Positions 8,044 through 17,869 are shown, counted from the stretch's first letter. The stretch: 57,069 nt of DNA from Bacteroidota bacterium (GCA_023433755.1 JAEYUA010000054.1:1-57069); one strand, 5' to 3'. Program-made: numbers and translations. Notes: generated from the letters alone by a model not told the origin.

Positions 8044-10977
8044 TTATGTTCGAGTATTCACCACACCCGCCACTGTTCCACCTTCATGCACCTCCGCCAA
8101 AAAATCATTCAGCGTTTGTCCCTTGGGCAGCTCCAGTTTTTTTCTTAACCGGTAACGGCTGATCTCCACCCCTCTTACTGAAATATTCATCAACTGCGCG
8201 ATCTCTTTCGAAGCCAGTTTCAATTGTAAATATGTGCAAACCTTAAGATCTGTACTGGTGAGCTGGGGATACCTGGTCTTCAGTTTTTTGATAAAATCAT
8301 TATTGATCTCATCGAAATGGGCGGCAAACTGCTCCCAGTTGCTGTTATTCTTTTCGATCTCGTTCACGAGTTGGATCGCCCGCTTCACATCATGGTTGCC
8401 TCCTGTCTTTTTATGGAGCTGTTGCAGTTCATCCTTCACTTTATTGAGCGCATCACTTCTTTCCACCAGGTGCATGCTTACGTCGGCCAGTTCCTTGTTT
8501 TTATAAACCATCTCATTGATCAGTTTTTCATTCTGCAACTGGATGATCTCTTTTTCATTTTTCTCCACTTCAAGCTGGTGGATATACTTCATTCTTTTCT
8601 GCTCTTCTTCAAAAAGGAGTTGCTGCCTGATGAATTTTTTTTGCTGCCAGCGGTTCAGCAGGTAGATCAGGCCAAACAGTACAACAGTGTACAGGATATA
8701 AGCCCAGATGGATTTATACCAAGGTGGACTGATCACGAAACTGTAACTGACCACTTCCGATTCATTGCCCAGGTTATCAAATGCCTTCACTTCGAAAGTA
8801 TAGGATCCGTCGGGCAGGTTGGTATATTCCTTTTCCGTTTTTGGCGAAGGCACGGACCATTGTTTATCATAACCCTTTAACCGGTAACTATATTCCACAT
8901 TGCTTTGTAATCCAAATACTGGAGAGCTGAATTCAAAATGAAAACTGTTCTCCCTGCTGCCAAAGCGCATGGTTTTATTCATGGCCAGGGCAGATGCCGA
9001 ATCTTTCCTGTTTTCATAATAACCGCCGAAAACCAGGCTGTCATTTTTTCCTGAAAGCATCACCTGGGTCAGCAGCATTTCAGGTTTGGAATGACCGGTT
9101 ATATATTTTTTATAATTGAGGTGAATGATACCCTGGCTGGAGGCCAGGAAGATATTTTCTGCATTGTATGGATAGATGAACTCAAAACCCGCCAGCATTT
9201 TTCCCGTTAATTCAGGAAACCAGGTAATGGATGGTTTTGATGATTTAAAATTTACCACGCCTACTTTCTTACCCGAACAAAACCAAACATTTCCTTCTTC
9301 GTCTTCGGTGAGATATTGAATGGTGGTGTTTCCAAAAATTGAATAGAGCAGTTCAGAGGGAATAAACTTCCCGCTTGCCGCGTTAAACTCAAACACACCC
9401 TGCTCCGTTGCGAAAACCACCCTGTTCTTGACGCGGAAAACATTATTCCGCAATGTAGAAGGCAGCCCGTCTTTTTCTGTGTACAAATCATATTTGTAGG
9501 ATCGCCCACCGGGAGCAAGCACAATCCTGTAGATACCCCTGTAAGGATGGGAAGCCCAGAGATGGTTGTTATTATCCATTGCCAGGAACCGGAGCGATTC
9601 CTTCATCCCGCTAATGTCGCCGAGGCTGGTGAATTCATTATTACCATACTGCAATAAAGAAAGACCGTTATAGGTTCCGGTGATCACCTGGCTTGCCGGC
9701 ATTACATTGGACACGGGCATAAATATCCATGACCCTGCATCCCGGGTCAGTTGCCTGGCTTCCCTGCCCTGTACAAGAAAACTGCCGGTATGATGACCAA
9801 GGAGCAAACGGTTGTTCACCACATCAAGTCTCCAGTTCTGGCCACTGCTGTTGCTGATCTTCTGAAAATCACTGCGTGAAAAACTGAGGTCCTTTGCCGA
9901 AAAGGATAACGGTGCCGCATAAGCGCCGTCAGACGAAGCGATGTATAGTGTATTATCGAAAACCCTGACCGAATAACCTGATAATTCATCCGGTTTCGCC
10001 GGCTTGATGTATTTAATTGGGGCATTATAAGCAATGAAGCTGATCCCGTTGTCCAGTCCCGTCCAGAGATTATGTTCCCGGTCCAGGAACACGGAGAGTA
10101 CATTATTATTCTGCAAACCTTCGGGCCGGGCAATCTGCTGGATCACCCTTCCTTCTGAGTTGATCACAATACAGCCGCCCGAGGTGGTACCTGCTACAAA
10201 TTCAGTATTGTTGATCTGCTCCAGGCAATAGATATGGTTCTTACTGAGTTCCGCATCTGCGTCAGTAAGTTTTTTCCGGAGCTTTCCATTGATATAAAAA
10301 TAAAGTCCGTTTTCCAGTGAACTGATAAGCAGGCTGTCCCTGCCAAGTGCCACCAGGCCGGTGAGTTCAAAATTGATGGGATCACCATTTTCAGTTGCTG
10401 GCACCCACTGGTCGTTCACAAACCGGAATAGTCCATTGAACTTATCCTGCGCGAAAAGCTGGTTCCCACTTTTTTTCATGATATGCCAACCGCTTTGTGC
10501 CGGGTAGGTTTTGATCCTGCCATCGCGGTATTCGAATATGTGCTCCCAGGTACGGAAGAATACAGACTGCCTGAAGACTTCTATTTCCCATACATCAGTG
10601 AAAGATGCATACTGGGATGGGATCAGGCTTTTCAGGCTGGTATATTTTAAAACACCCGCGTCATTTGGTTCGAAATATCCCATTTCATCCTGGCCACCGG
10701 CATATACCCGGTTATTGTCCAGGGCTATGGAACGAAGAATGGTTTTATTGGGTTGTGGGTAAAGCTTCCAGTAAGATCCATCATACGTGATCAATCCATC
10801 GTTGTTCGCAAAGTACATACGGCCGGCAGGATCCTGCCTGATGTCCCAGGTCTGTGTGCCTCCCTGGAAAATACTATTATTAAAATTTAGTATCCGTGGA
10901 AGACCAATTGTATTCTGGCCAGGTGCAGCAATTGCCTGGAGGAGAAAAAAGAAAAAGAGGATGCTGATTTTAATCAT
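8044..10977 (-). CDS. Membrane-anchored regulator: beta-propeller sensor, Y_Y_Y domain and LuxR-type HTH
   Basis: This 977-residue protein resembles SusR-like or hybrid-sensor regulators but has no kinase or receiver domain. Order: signal peptide (1-20), two-component-regulator-propeller repeats over ~25-650 (motifs such as IRQDPAGRMYFANNDGLITYDG and LWTGLDNGISFI), a Y_Y_Y domain (~685-748), one membrane helix (~753-773), a coiled coil rich in Glu/Lys (~775-870), and a C-terminal HTH (~905-950; TSTDLKVCTYLQLKLASKEI then ISVRGVEISRYRLRKKL). The propeller would sit in the periplasm and sense glucan oligomers while the HTH contacts DNA from the membrane. It is divergent from susC with a 177-bp gap and is the obvious regulator of the locus. 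That it activates, and which sugar it senses, are inferences. Confidence 0.85.
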   Translation of the reverse strand: MIKISILFFFFLLQAIAAPGQNTIGLPRILNFNNSIFQGGTQTWDIRQDPAGRMYFANNDGLITYDGSYWKLYPQPNKTILRSIALDNNRVYAGGQDEMGYFEPNDAGVLKYTSLKSLIPSQYASFTDVWEIEVFRQSVFFRTWEHIFEYRDGRIKTYPAQSGWHIMKKSGNQLFAQDKFNGLFRFVNDQWVPATENGDPINFELTGLVALGRDSLLISSLENGLYFYINGKLRKKLTDADAELSKNHIYCLEQINNTEFVAGTTSGGCIVINSEGRVIQQIARPEGLQNNNVLSVFLDREHNLWTGLDNGISFIAYNAPIKYIKPAKPDELSGYSVRVFDNTLYIASSDGAYAAPLSFSAKDLSFSRSDFQKISNSSGQNWRLDVVNNRLLLGHHTGSFLVQGREARQLTRDAGSWIFMPVSNVMPASQVITGTYNGLSLLQYGNNEFTSLGDISGMKESLRFLAMDNNNHLWASHPYRGIYRIVLAPGGRSYKYDLYTEKDGLPSTLRNNVFRVKNRVVFATEQGVFEFNAASGKFIPSELLYSIFGNTTIQYLTEDEEGNVWFCSGKKVGVVNFKSSKPSITWFPELTGKMLAGFEFIYPYNAENIFLASSQGIIHLNYKKYITGHSKPEMLLTQVMLSGKNDSLVFGGYYENRKDSASALAMNKTMRFGSRENSFHFEFSSPVFGLQSNVEYSYRLKGYDKQWSVPSPKTEKEYTNLPDGSYTFEVKAFDNLGNESEVVSYSFVISPPWYKSIWAYILYTVVLFGLIYLLNRWQQKKFIRQQLLFEEEQKRMKYIHQLEVEKNEKEIIQLQNEKLINEMVYKNKELADVSMHLVERSDALNKVKDELQQLHKKTGGNHDVKRAIQLVNEIEKNNSNWEQFAAHFDEINNDFIKKLKTRYPQLTSTDLKVCTYLQLKLASKEIAQLMNISVRGVEISRYRLRKKLELPKGQTLNDFLAEVHEGGTVAGVVNTRT

Positions 10978-10996
10978 ATCGTCAAAAGCAGTGTGT

Positions 10997-11013
10997 GATG
11001 TAGTTTTGATGTA
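10997..11013 (+). promoter_or_regulatory. Candidate operator, distal copy (GATGTA-N5-GATGTA)
   Basis: GATGTAGTTTTGATGTA: two hexamers one helical turn apart (11 bp). The same 17 bp recur exactly at 11052-11068, 55 bp away, within the regulator/susC spacer. Confidence 0.55.
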
Positions 11014-11051
11014 ATAGAAAACTATTGGTCTTCAGCAATATACGAATCTTT

Positions 11052-11068
11052 GATGTAGTTTTGATGTA
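11052..11068 (+). promoter_or_regulatory. Candidate operator, proximal copy (GATGTA-N5-GATGTA)
   Basis: Identical to 10997-11013. It is flanked on both sides by ACGAATCTTT (11042-11051 and 11071-11080). It ends 31 bp before the -7 box at 11100, the position of a class-II-like activator site. Confidence 0.6.
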
Positions 11069-11099
11069 GGACGAATCTTTTTCTTCATATTAAATAAAG

Positions 11100-11107
11100 T
11101 ATTTTTG
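11100..11107 (+). promoter_or_regulatory. -7 box of the susCD promoter
   Basis: TATTTTTG matches TAnnTTTG exactly. No TTTG occurs at the usual 17-23 bp upstream (only a T-run at 11078-11082), consistent with dependence on an activator. The SusC start is 48 bp downstream. Confidence 0.5.
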
Positions 11108-11154
11108 TTTCTGCTTACTTGAAAATTTGACTTCTCTAAAACTAAATCTTGCGT

Positions 11155-14100
11155 ATGAAAAGACTCTCCAGGGGGCTATTGCTGCCTCTTCTGCTCCTTT
11201 TGTCTGCATTTGCATGGGCGCAAAACAAAACCATTACAGGAAAAATCACAGATGACCAGAATGTTGGGATTGCGGGTGTTTCCGTATCCGGCAAAAATCT
11301 GTCCGGCGGAACCACCACCAATGAAAACGGTGAATTCACCCTTTCCGTTCCCGAATCCACTCAGGTACTGGTAATTTCCTCCATTGGTTTCGTAACCCGT
11401 GAAGTGCCGATTCTTGGCAACACTGTGAATGTAACTCTTTCCAGGTCCGAAGCCTCCATGGATGAAGTGGTGGTGGTTGGATATGGTACCCAGCGCCGCA
11501 GCGTGGTAACTGGCTCCATTTCCAGCGTAAAAGCAAGGGACCTTGAAAACGTGCCGAACGGACGTATCGAACAATCGCTCCAGGGGCGTGTTTCCGGGGT
11601 CACCATCATGCAGAATTCCGGTCAGCCGGGTTCTCCTTCCACTATCAGGGTTCGTGGTATCACAACCTTTGGCGGTGGTAACAATCCGCTTTGGGTTGTA
11701 GACGGTGTGGTAGTGGATGCCGGTGGTATCGGTTACCTCAACCAGTCCGATATTGAATCAATTGAAGTGCTGAAAGATGCCGCTTCCGCAGCCATCTATG
11801 GTACCAGGGCGGCAACAGGTGTGATCCTGGTGACCACCAAAAAAGGAAAGGCCGGCAAAATGCTCGTGAGCTATAATGGCTTTCATGGTGTTTCCGCTCC
11901 TGCCAAAGTAATGGAAGTACTCAATGCCACGCAGTATGCTGTTCTGATGAACGAGCGTTCTGTAGCCGGCGGTGGTAATATATTATATAATGATGTGGCT
12001 TCACTTGGTAAGGGTACCGACTGGCAGCGCCTCATCTTCAACAACCGTGCACACAGGTATTCACATGAAGTGAGCCTGAGCGGCGGTACCGACAGGTCTA
12101 CCTTCTATGTATCTGCCGGTCACCAGAACACGGATGGTATTGTTGCAACGGAGATCTCTAAATACAGCAAACAAAACTTCAGGCTGAACTCCATGCACAG
12201 AATTTCCGACATGTTCACCTTTGGCCAGACACTGGGATATACACACCAGAAAAGCACCGGTCTTGGAAACACCAACAGTGAATATGGTGGTCCTTTGAGT
12301 TCTGCACTCAACCTGGATCCGATTACTCCTGTAGTGATCACCGATCCGCTGGCAGCTAATTCAGCTCCTTACAGTAGTAACCCTGTTATCCGCGACGCGA
12401 ATGGAAATCCTTATGGTATCTCTTCCATAGTTGGACAGGAAATGACCAATCCCCTGGCATATATCCAGACAAGACTCGGCCAGTATTACTGGTCAGATGA
12501 CCTGGTAGGAAATGCTTACCTGGAAGCTGCCATCGGAAGAAATATCAAACTGCGTTCTACCGTAGGCGCCAAACTGGCCTTTTGGGGTAACCAGGGCTTC
12601 ACCCCTGTTTTTTACCTGAATGCCACCAATGGAACTAACCAGAACAGTTATGGCCGCGGCGATAACCAGAGCTTTAACTGGAACGTAGAGAATACGGCTA
12701 CTTATAATAAGATCATCAATGGTCATAATTTCACGGTCCTTCTCGGCCAGGGAAGTTATGTTTCCAATATAGGTGGTGGTACAGGTCTTACCCTGTTCAA
12801 CCTTCCTATCACAAGTTATAAGGATGCTTCTTTCGGATTCGATATTCCCCAGGCCAACCGCACTTCCGGTTCATCTGATTTTATTGAACACCGGCTTACT
12901 TCACTCTTTGCACGTGGTATCTATAATTACAGGGATAAATATTTATTTACCGGTATTGTACGCCGTGACGGTTCTTCCCGTTTTGGCTTCAACAATAAAT
13001 TTGGTGTGTTCCCCTCCTTCTCTGTGGGTTGGGTGATCAACAAAGAGAATTTCTGGGTTGATAATGATGTAGTGAGCTCATTGAAACTCCGTGCCGGCTA
13101 TGGTGTGGTGGGTAATGATGCACTTGATGATTTCAGGTACCTGTCAACTGTAGGTGGTGGTTATAACTATGCTATCGGTAACACCGGTGCGGTTACAACC
13201 GGGTATGCTCCAAGAACACTCGACAACCCGGATCTCCGCTGGGAAGAAACCGCTTCTACTGATATCGGTTTTGACGCGGTACTGTTCAGGGCCTTTAACC
13301 TGACCGTTAACTATTTCAAGAAAAAAACCTCAGGCATCCTGCGCCCGGTGAACATTCCCGGTTATGTAGGGGTATCCGAACTGCCATGGGATAATGTTGC
13401 TGATATGCAGAACACAGGTCTTGAAGTGGAGCTGGGTTATCGCAGGAGACTCGGAGATGTTGGTTTTAACGTGAATGGTAACCTTACCTATCTCAAAAAC
13501 GAAGTATTGTATGTTGCTGAAGATGCACAGTTCATTGAAGGTGGTGCAGCTTTCCAGTCCATGGGTAATGTAACAAGAATCCAGGTTGGCCAGTCTTTCA
13601 ATGCTTTCTATGGTTACAAAACACAAGGCATCTTCCAGAATGAAGCAGAGATCACCAATCATAAAAACAGTACAGGTGGACTGATCCAGCCGAATGCACG
13701 TCCAGGCGATTTCCGCTGGCAGGATACAAATGGTGATGGTACCATCACTGAGGCTGACAGGACTTTCCTTGGAACCAATATTCCAAAATTCACTTTTGGC
13801 CTGACGCTGAATCTTGATTACAGGAATTTCGATTTCACTGTATTCGCACAGGGTGCAGCCGGTAACAAGATCTTCCAGGGCCTGCGCCGCCTGGATATCG
13901 GAACGGCTAACTACACTACAGAGGCTTTGAGCCGCTGGACAGGTGAAGGCACTTCCAACGATTATCCAAGGCTGGTAAGCAACGATCCTAACGGCAACTT
14001 CACCAACATGAGTGATTTTTACCTGGAAAAAGGTGATTATGCACGTTTGAAACTGGTGCAGTTGGGATATTCACTCCCAGGCAGGCTGTTTGGAAGAACA

Positions 14101-14262
14101 GGAATCTCCAGGCTGCGTTTATACGTAACTGCAGAGAACCTGCTGACCCTGACCAATTACACAGGTTATGATCCTGAAGTTGGTGGTGGTGTATTCGGTA
14201 TTGACAAAGGACAGTATCCGCAGGCAAGATCATTCCTGGGAGGCATCCAACTTCAATTCTAA
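11155..14262 (+). CDS. SusC-like TonB-dependent outer-membrane glycan transporter
   Basis: 1035 residues from ATG 11155; an in-frame TTG two codons earlier is less likely. Order: signal peptide ending AFAWAQ, carboxypeptidase-like regulatory domain (~20-95: ITGKITDDQNVGIAGVSVSG), TonB box MDEVVVVGYGTQRR, plug domain with IRVRGITTFGGGNNPLWVVDGV, then a large beta-barrel ending in FLGGIQLQF with the terminal Phe typical of outer-membrane barrels. SusC proteins import oligosaccharides across the outer membrane using TonB-transmitted energy, with SusD as lid. It is the first gene of the glucan locus, 18 bp before susD. The substrate, a beta-glucan oligomer, is inferred from the downstream enzymes. 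Confidence 0.95.
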   Translation: MKRLSRGLLLPLLLLLSAFAWAQNKTITGKITDDQNVGIAGVSVSGKNLSGGTTTNENGEFTLSVPESTQVLVISSIGFVTREVPILGNTVNVTLSRSEASMDEVVVVGYGTQRRSVVTGSISSVKARDLENVPNGRIEQSLQGRVSGVTIMQNSGQPGSPSTIRVRGITTFGGGNNPLWVVDGVVVDAGGIGYLNQSDIESIEVLKDAASAAIYGTRAATGVILVTTKKGKAGKMLVSYNGFHGVSAPAKVMEVLNATQYAVLMNERSVAGGGNILYNDVASLGKGTDWQRLIFNNRAHRYSHEVSLSGGTDRSTFYVSAGHQNTDGIVATEISKYSKQNFRLNSMHRISDMFTFGQTLGYTHQKSTGLGNTNSEYGGPLSSALNLDPITPVVITDPLAANSAPYSSNPVIRDANGNPYGISSIVGQEMTNPLAYIQTRLGQYYWSDDLVGNAYLEAAIGRNIKLRSTVGAKLAFWGNQGFTPVFYLNATNGTNQNSYGRGDNQSFNWNVENTATYNKIINGHNFTVLLGQGSYVSNIGGGTGLTLFNLPITSYKDASFGFDIPQANRTSGSSDFIEHRLTSLFARGIYNYRDKYLFTGIVRRDGSSRFGFNNKFGVFPSFSVGWVINKENFWVDNDVVSSLKLRAGYGVVGNDALDDFRYLSTVGGGYNYAIGNTGAVTTGYAPRTLDNPDLRWEETASTDIGFDAVLFRAFNLTVNYFKKKTSGILRPVNIPGYVGVSELPWDNVADMQNTGLEVELGYRRRLGDVGFNVNGNLTYLKNEVLYVAEDAQFIEGGAAFQSMGNVTRIQVGQSFNAFYGYKTQGIFQNEAEITNHKNSTGGLIQPNARPGDFRWQDTNGDGTITEADRTFLGTNIPKFTFGLTLNLDYRNFDFTVFAQGAAGNKIFQGLRRLDIGTANYTTEALSRWTGEGTSNDYPRLVSNDPNGNFTNMSDFYLEKGDYARLKLVQLGYSLPGRLFGRTGISRLRLYVTAENLLTLTNYTGYDPEVGGGVFGIDKGQYPQARSFLGGIQLQF

Positions 14263-14280
14263 CTTATTAAACTTCATCAA

Positions 14281-15798
14281 ATGAAAAATATTAGAATCAA
14301 AATATCATTGCTGGCGGCAACCATGATGATGCTGTTGCCATCCTGCAAAAAAGATTTTGTGACGATTCAGCCGGAGGGACAGTTCCTTTCCGAGAACTAC
14401 TACTCAACCGCCGAGCAGGCCTATGGTGCGCTCGTTGCCACCTATGACGTGATGCGTAAAAATGCGGGTGGTTTCGAGAACATGATCACCATGATGAACG
14501 CGGGTTCCGATGATCATTTCGCTGGTGGTGGTAGCTCCACCGATGGTGCCGGTATCCAGGGTTTTTCCAACTACACCCTCAATGCCAACATCATGCCCGG
14601 CAGTTTCTGGAATGACCATTACCAGGGAATCTTCAGGGCCAATGTTTTACTGGCCAGGTTGCCTGCCATCGATATGGATGCAGCCATGAAATCAAGAATG
14701 GAAGCAGAAGCAAAAGCCCTGCGTGCCACTTATTATTTCAACCTGGTGCGCATGTTCAAAAACATACCGCTGTTGCTGGAGCCTCTTACCACAGCAAATA
14801 TGTATGGTGTAACGCAGGTAGATCCTGCCGCTGTATATACGCAAATAGAAAAAGATCTCAGCGAAGCCATTCCAGTGTTGCCTGCAACCTTGAACATGGC
14901 TACAGAAGCCGGACGTTTTACCAAAGCCGCCGGCCAGGCAATGCTGGGAAAGGTTTACCTGTACAATAACAAACCCGCGCAGGCTGCCGCCATATTGCGT
15001 GAAGTAAACGGTGAAACACCAGGCCAGCCTAACCAGTATGGCCATGACCTGCTGCCTAATTTTGCTGACCTCTGGGTTTTCACCAATAAATTCAATTCAG
15101 AGTCCATACTGGAAGCTTTGCATACCGACCAGTCAAACTCCGACTGGGGTTTCTGGGGTACCGGTGCTGATGAAGGCAATAGTGTGAACCAAATGGTGGG
15201 ACCAAGAAGTTATTCCAGGCCTGCAGGTTCTCCTGCTCCTGATATCCCTTCAGGCTGGAGCTTCAACGTGATCACGCAGGATCTGTATGACCTGATCAAG
15301 AATGATCCAAGATTCGGTGCAACTGTTCTTGATATGAATGCGTTGAAAGCCGCCGGACATGCAGATTATATCGAGGGTTACCAGAACACCGGGTATTTCC
15401 TGAATAAATTCATTCCAAGAAGGTCTGACATGAGACCAGGCGGCGGAGCGCTTGAGCTCAACTACCAGCAGAATGATTATATCATCCGTCTTGCAGATAC
15501 TTATTTGATGGAAGCAGAAGCATTAGGTGGAACCGGCGCAAGAGCGCAGGCACTGCTGGATGCTGTTCGTGCTAGGGTCGGTCTTCCATCCGTTCCGGTT
15601 TCAATGGCAGCTATCAAAACAGAGCGCAGGCTGGAACTGGCTGGTGAAGGCCACCGCTTCTTTGACCTCGTACGTTGGGGTGATGCTGCCACCAGGCTGG
15701 GAAGCAGGGGCTTCGTAGCCGGCAAAAATGAGATCTTCCCGATTCCTTTCAGGGAGCTCCAGGGCACCCAACTGCAACAGAATCCTCAATACAATTAA
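14281..15798 (+). CDS. SusD/RagB-family glycan-binding lipoprotein
   Basis: 505 residues with a lipoprotein signal (MMMLLPSC, lipidated Cys near residue 22). The N-terminal TIQPEGQFLSENYYSTAEQAYGALVATYDVM and the TPR-like helices (ALRATYYFNLVRMFKNIPLL) are characteristic, as is the C-terminal block IKTERRLELAGEGHRFFDLVRWG ... KNEIFPIPFRELQ. SusD caps the SusC barrel on the cell surface and helps capture oligosaccharides. The gene follows susC by 18 bp and precedes the first PKD lipoprotein by 10 bp, so the four genes to 17869 form one tight transcription unit. Confidence 0.95.
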   Translation: MKNIRIKISLLAATMMMLLPSCKKDFVTIQPEGQFLSENYYSTAEQAYGALVATYDVMRKNAGGFENMITMMNAGSDDHFAGGGSSTDGAGIQGFSNYTLNANIMPGSFWNDHYQGIFRANVLLARLPAIDMDAAMKSRMEAEAKALRATYYFNLVRMFKNIPLLLEPLTTANMYGVTQVDPAAVYTQIEKDLSEAIPVLPATLNMATEAGRFTKAAGQAMLGKVYLYNNKPAQAAAILREVNGETPGQPNQYGHDLLPNFADLWVFTNKFNSESILEALHTDQSNSDWGFWGTGADEGNSVNQMVGPRSYSRPAGSPAPDIPSGWSFNVITQDLYDLIKNDPRFGATVLDMNALKAAGHADYIEGYQNTGYFLNKFIPRRSDMRPGGGALELNYQQNDYIIRLADTYLMEAEALGGTGARAQALLDAVRARVGLPSVPVSMAAIKTERRLELAGEGHRFFDLVRWGDAATRLGSRGFVAGKNEIFPIPFRELQGTQLQQNPQYN

Positions 15799-15808
15799 AC
15801 TCTGAAAG

Positions 15809-16924
15809 ATGAAGAAAGTAAAAATATTAATGGGCATGGCGGTGATGCTCGCTGTCATGTCTGGTTGTGAAAAGAAAGATGGTATTGATGATGACCTGTC
15901 TTTCCTCAATAGCGCAACCACTACCAATAACAATTCGATTTTTGATATCAGCAATGATAATTCCGGTAATGTGCGCATTACACCAACCGGCCAGGGCTCC
16001 TCATCATTTGTTGTGAATTTCGGACATGGCACAGGTGCTAACGCGTCTGCCGTGGTAATGCCTGGCAATAGCGCTACACACTCCTATCCTGAGGGAACCT
16101 ATACAGTTACTATTGTTTCTAAAAGCCTGTCAGGTCAGGAAACAACAGCCACTTACCCGCTTACCGTTACCTACAGGGCTCCTGAAGACCTGGTAGTAAC
16201 AAAAACACAGGCTGCTTATCTTTTGAAAGTAAAGGCTACCGCAAAGTATGCTGCATCTTACCTGGTTTACTGGGGTGATGTGCCAAATGAAGTGGGCACA
16301 CCTCTTGCAACAGGAGGAGAAGTATCTCATACCTATGCAAGCTCCGGCAACTACAATGTAAAAGTTGTAGCCCTGAGCGGTGGAGCAGCGAAAACAGAAG
16401 ATATTTCACAGGTTACGATCACTGAACCTTTCGGCCTGCCCATCACATTTGAACACCCGATGGTTGATTATTTCTTTGGAACTTTCGGAGGCGGACAACA
16501 ATTTGCCAAGGTGGCTAATCCAAATCCATCCGGTATCAACACCAGCGCTACAGTGGGCAAACTCACCAGGGGCTGGGAATGGTGGAGCGGCACTTACAGT
16601 CCATTGAACATTCCTATCGACATGGCTAACGGAAAGAAGATCAAGGTATGGGCTTACAATCCAGACCCTGCCCTCATCGGCGCCAAACTGAATGTGGAGC
16701 TTGAATCAGGCAGCATTGCCAATGGCATAGCGGTATTGAAAACAGCGTTCACCACTTCAGGTGCATGGGAAGAACTGGTGTTTGATTTCAGCACCATAGC
16801 GGCTGTTCCCAATAATGCCACTTTCAACCAGCTTGTATTACGTTTTAATGATGCAGCGGATGGTAATGCACCAGGTGGTGTTGGCTCCATCATTTACGTT
16901 GACAATTTTGTTCAAACCAATTAA
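15809..16924 (+). CDS. PKD-domain surface glycan-binding lipoprotein (SusE-position)
   Basis: 371 residues with a lipobox at VMSGC (Cys ~20). Two PKD-like Ig folds follow (about 45-115 with FVVNFGHGTGANASAVV ... HSYPEGTYTVTIVS; about 120-200 with YLVYWGDVPNEVG ... VSHTYASSGNYNVKVVAL). The C-terminal ~165 residues form a beta-sandwich with an aromatic patch (RGWEWWSGTYSPL) and a closing IIYVDNF, the appearance of a carbohydrate-binding jelly roll. The position after susD is where surface glycan-binding proteins are encoded, so glucan capture at the cell surface is the likely job. No catalytic motif was seen. Confidence 0.82.
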   Translation: MKKVKILMGMAVMLAVMSGCEKKDGIDDDLSFLNSATTTNNNSIFDISNDNSGNVRITPTGQGSSSFVVNFGHGTGANASAVVMPGNSATHSYPEGTYTVTIVSKSLSGQETTATYPLTVTYRAPEDLVVTKTQAAYLLKVKATAKYAASYLVYWGDVPNEVGTPLATGGEVSHTYASSGNYNVKVVALSGGAAKTEDISQVTITEPFGLPITFEHPMVDYFFGTFGGGQQFAKVANPNPSGINTSATVGKLTRGWEWWSGTYSPLNIPIDMANGKKIKVWAYNPDPALIGAKLNVELESGSIANGIAVLKTAFTTSGAWEELVFDFSTIAAVPNNATFNQLVLRFNDAADGNAPGGVGSIIYVDNFVQTN

Positions 16925-16933
16925 TCTACAACC

Positions 16934-17869
16934 ATGATACGTCAATCAAAATATTATGCGGCCGCCCTCGCCCTTGTGATGGTAATGGGAGGTTGTAAGA
17001 AAACAGAATATAAAATGGGTGACCTGGTGGCGCCTTCAGATATCGTGATCAACACCGAGATCGTTGGCCAGAATGCCACCAATCCCGATGGCGATGGTTC
17101 AGGTGATGTAAAGATCTCCCTCACGGGCAATAATGTATTGTCCTGGAAGATCGACTACAATGCGAACGACGGCATCAACCTGGAGCACCTGCCTGGTGGA
17201 ACGGTTACCAGGAAATACACAACTATTGGCCTCAACACTTACAGGATCACGGTTGTGGCTTATGGTCCGGGTGCAACCTCTACCACGGTTACCAAAAACA
17301 TCCAGGTAAGAAGCACTTTCTCTCCTCCTGCAGATGTGGTGAACAACCTGGTGGGAACGGGTTCCAAGTCATGGAAGGTGAACAAGGATATTCCTGCACA
17401 TTTTGGAGTGGGACCCTGGAGTGCCACTTCGGTTACCCCCGAGTGGTGGTCCGCCGCACCAAATGAAAAAGTAGCCTGCTGCAATTGTTTCTATACTTCC
17501 ACTTTCACTTTCACTAAAGATGCAGGTGGTAATTATTCTCTTACTGTTGCCAGCCCTGATGGAGCCTTTACCAAAACCGGTGCGCTTGCAGGTGGATTGC
17601 CTGGTATTCCAGGTGGTGGTGATGAAGGTTGCTACAGCTATGGCGGTGGCAGCACACCATTCTCATTTGTACCATCAAGTTCAGGCATCCCTGCTTCCAC
17701 GCCTTCAACCAAAACAGCGATCCTGCTGGGTGGCAATACCACCTATATTGGTTATGGAGCCGTGTTGAAAGAATACGAGATCCTGTCCATCACTCCTACT
17801 TCAATGGAACTGAGAGTGCAGGGTACAGAAACAGGTAATGCCTGGTATATGAAACTCATTGCCCAATAA
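16934..17869 (+). CDS. Second PKD-domain surface lipoprotein
   Basis: 311 residues with a lipobox at MVMGGC. A PKD-like domain (~35-125; LSWKIDYNANDGINLEHLPGGTVTRKY, ITVVAYGPGATSTTVTKN) is followed by a ~185-residue domain starting GSKSWKVNKDIPAHFGVG and containing an unusual CCNCFYTSTFTFTKD segment, then a Gly-rich loop. This second domain recurs in proteins of Bacteroidota glucan loci and is probably carbohydrate-binding; its ligand is not known to me. The gene starts 10 bp after the first PKD gene. A hairpin follows about 50 bp after its stop. Confidence 0.75.
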   Translation: MIRQSKYYAAALALVMVMGGCKKTEYKMGDLVAPSDIVINTEIVGQNATNPDGDGSGDVKISLTGNNVLSWKIDYNANDGINLEHLPGGTVTRKYTTIGLNTYRITVVAYGPGATSTTVTKNIQVRSTFSPPADVVNNLVGTGSKSWKVNKDIPAHFGVGPWSATSVTPEWWSAAPNEKVACCNCFYTSTFTFTKDAGGNYSLTVASPDGAFTKTGALAGGLPGIPGGGDEGCYSYGGGSTPFSFVPSSSGIPASTPSTKTAILLGGNTTYIGYGAVLKEYEILSITPTSMELRVQGTETGNAWYMKLIAQ

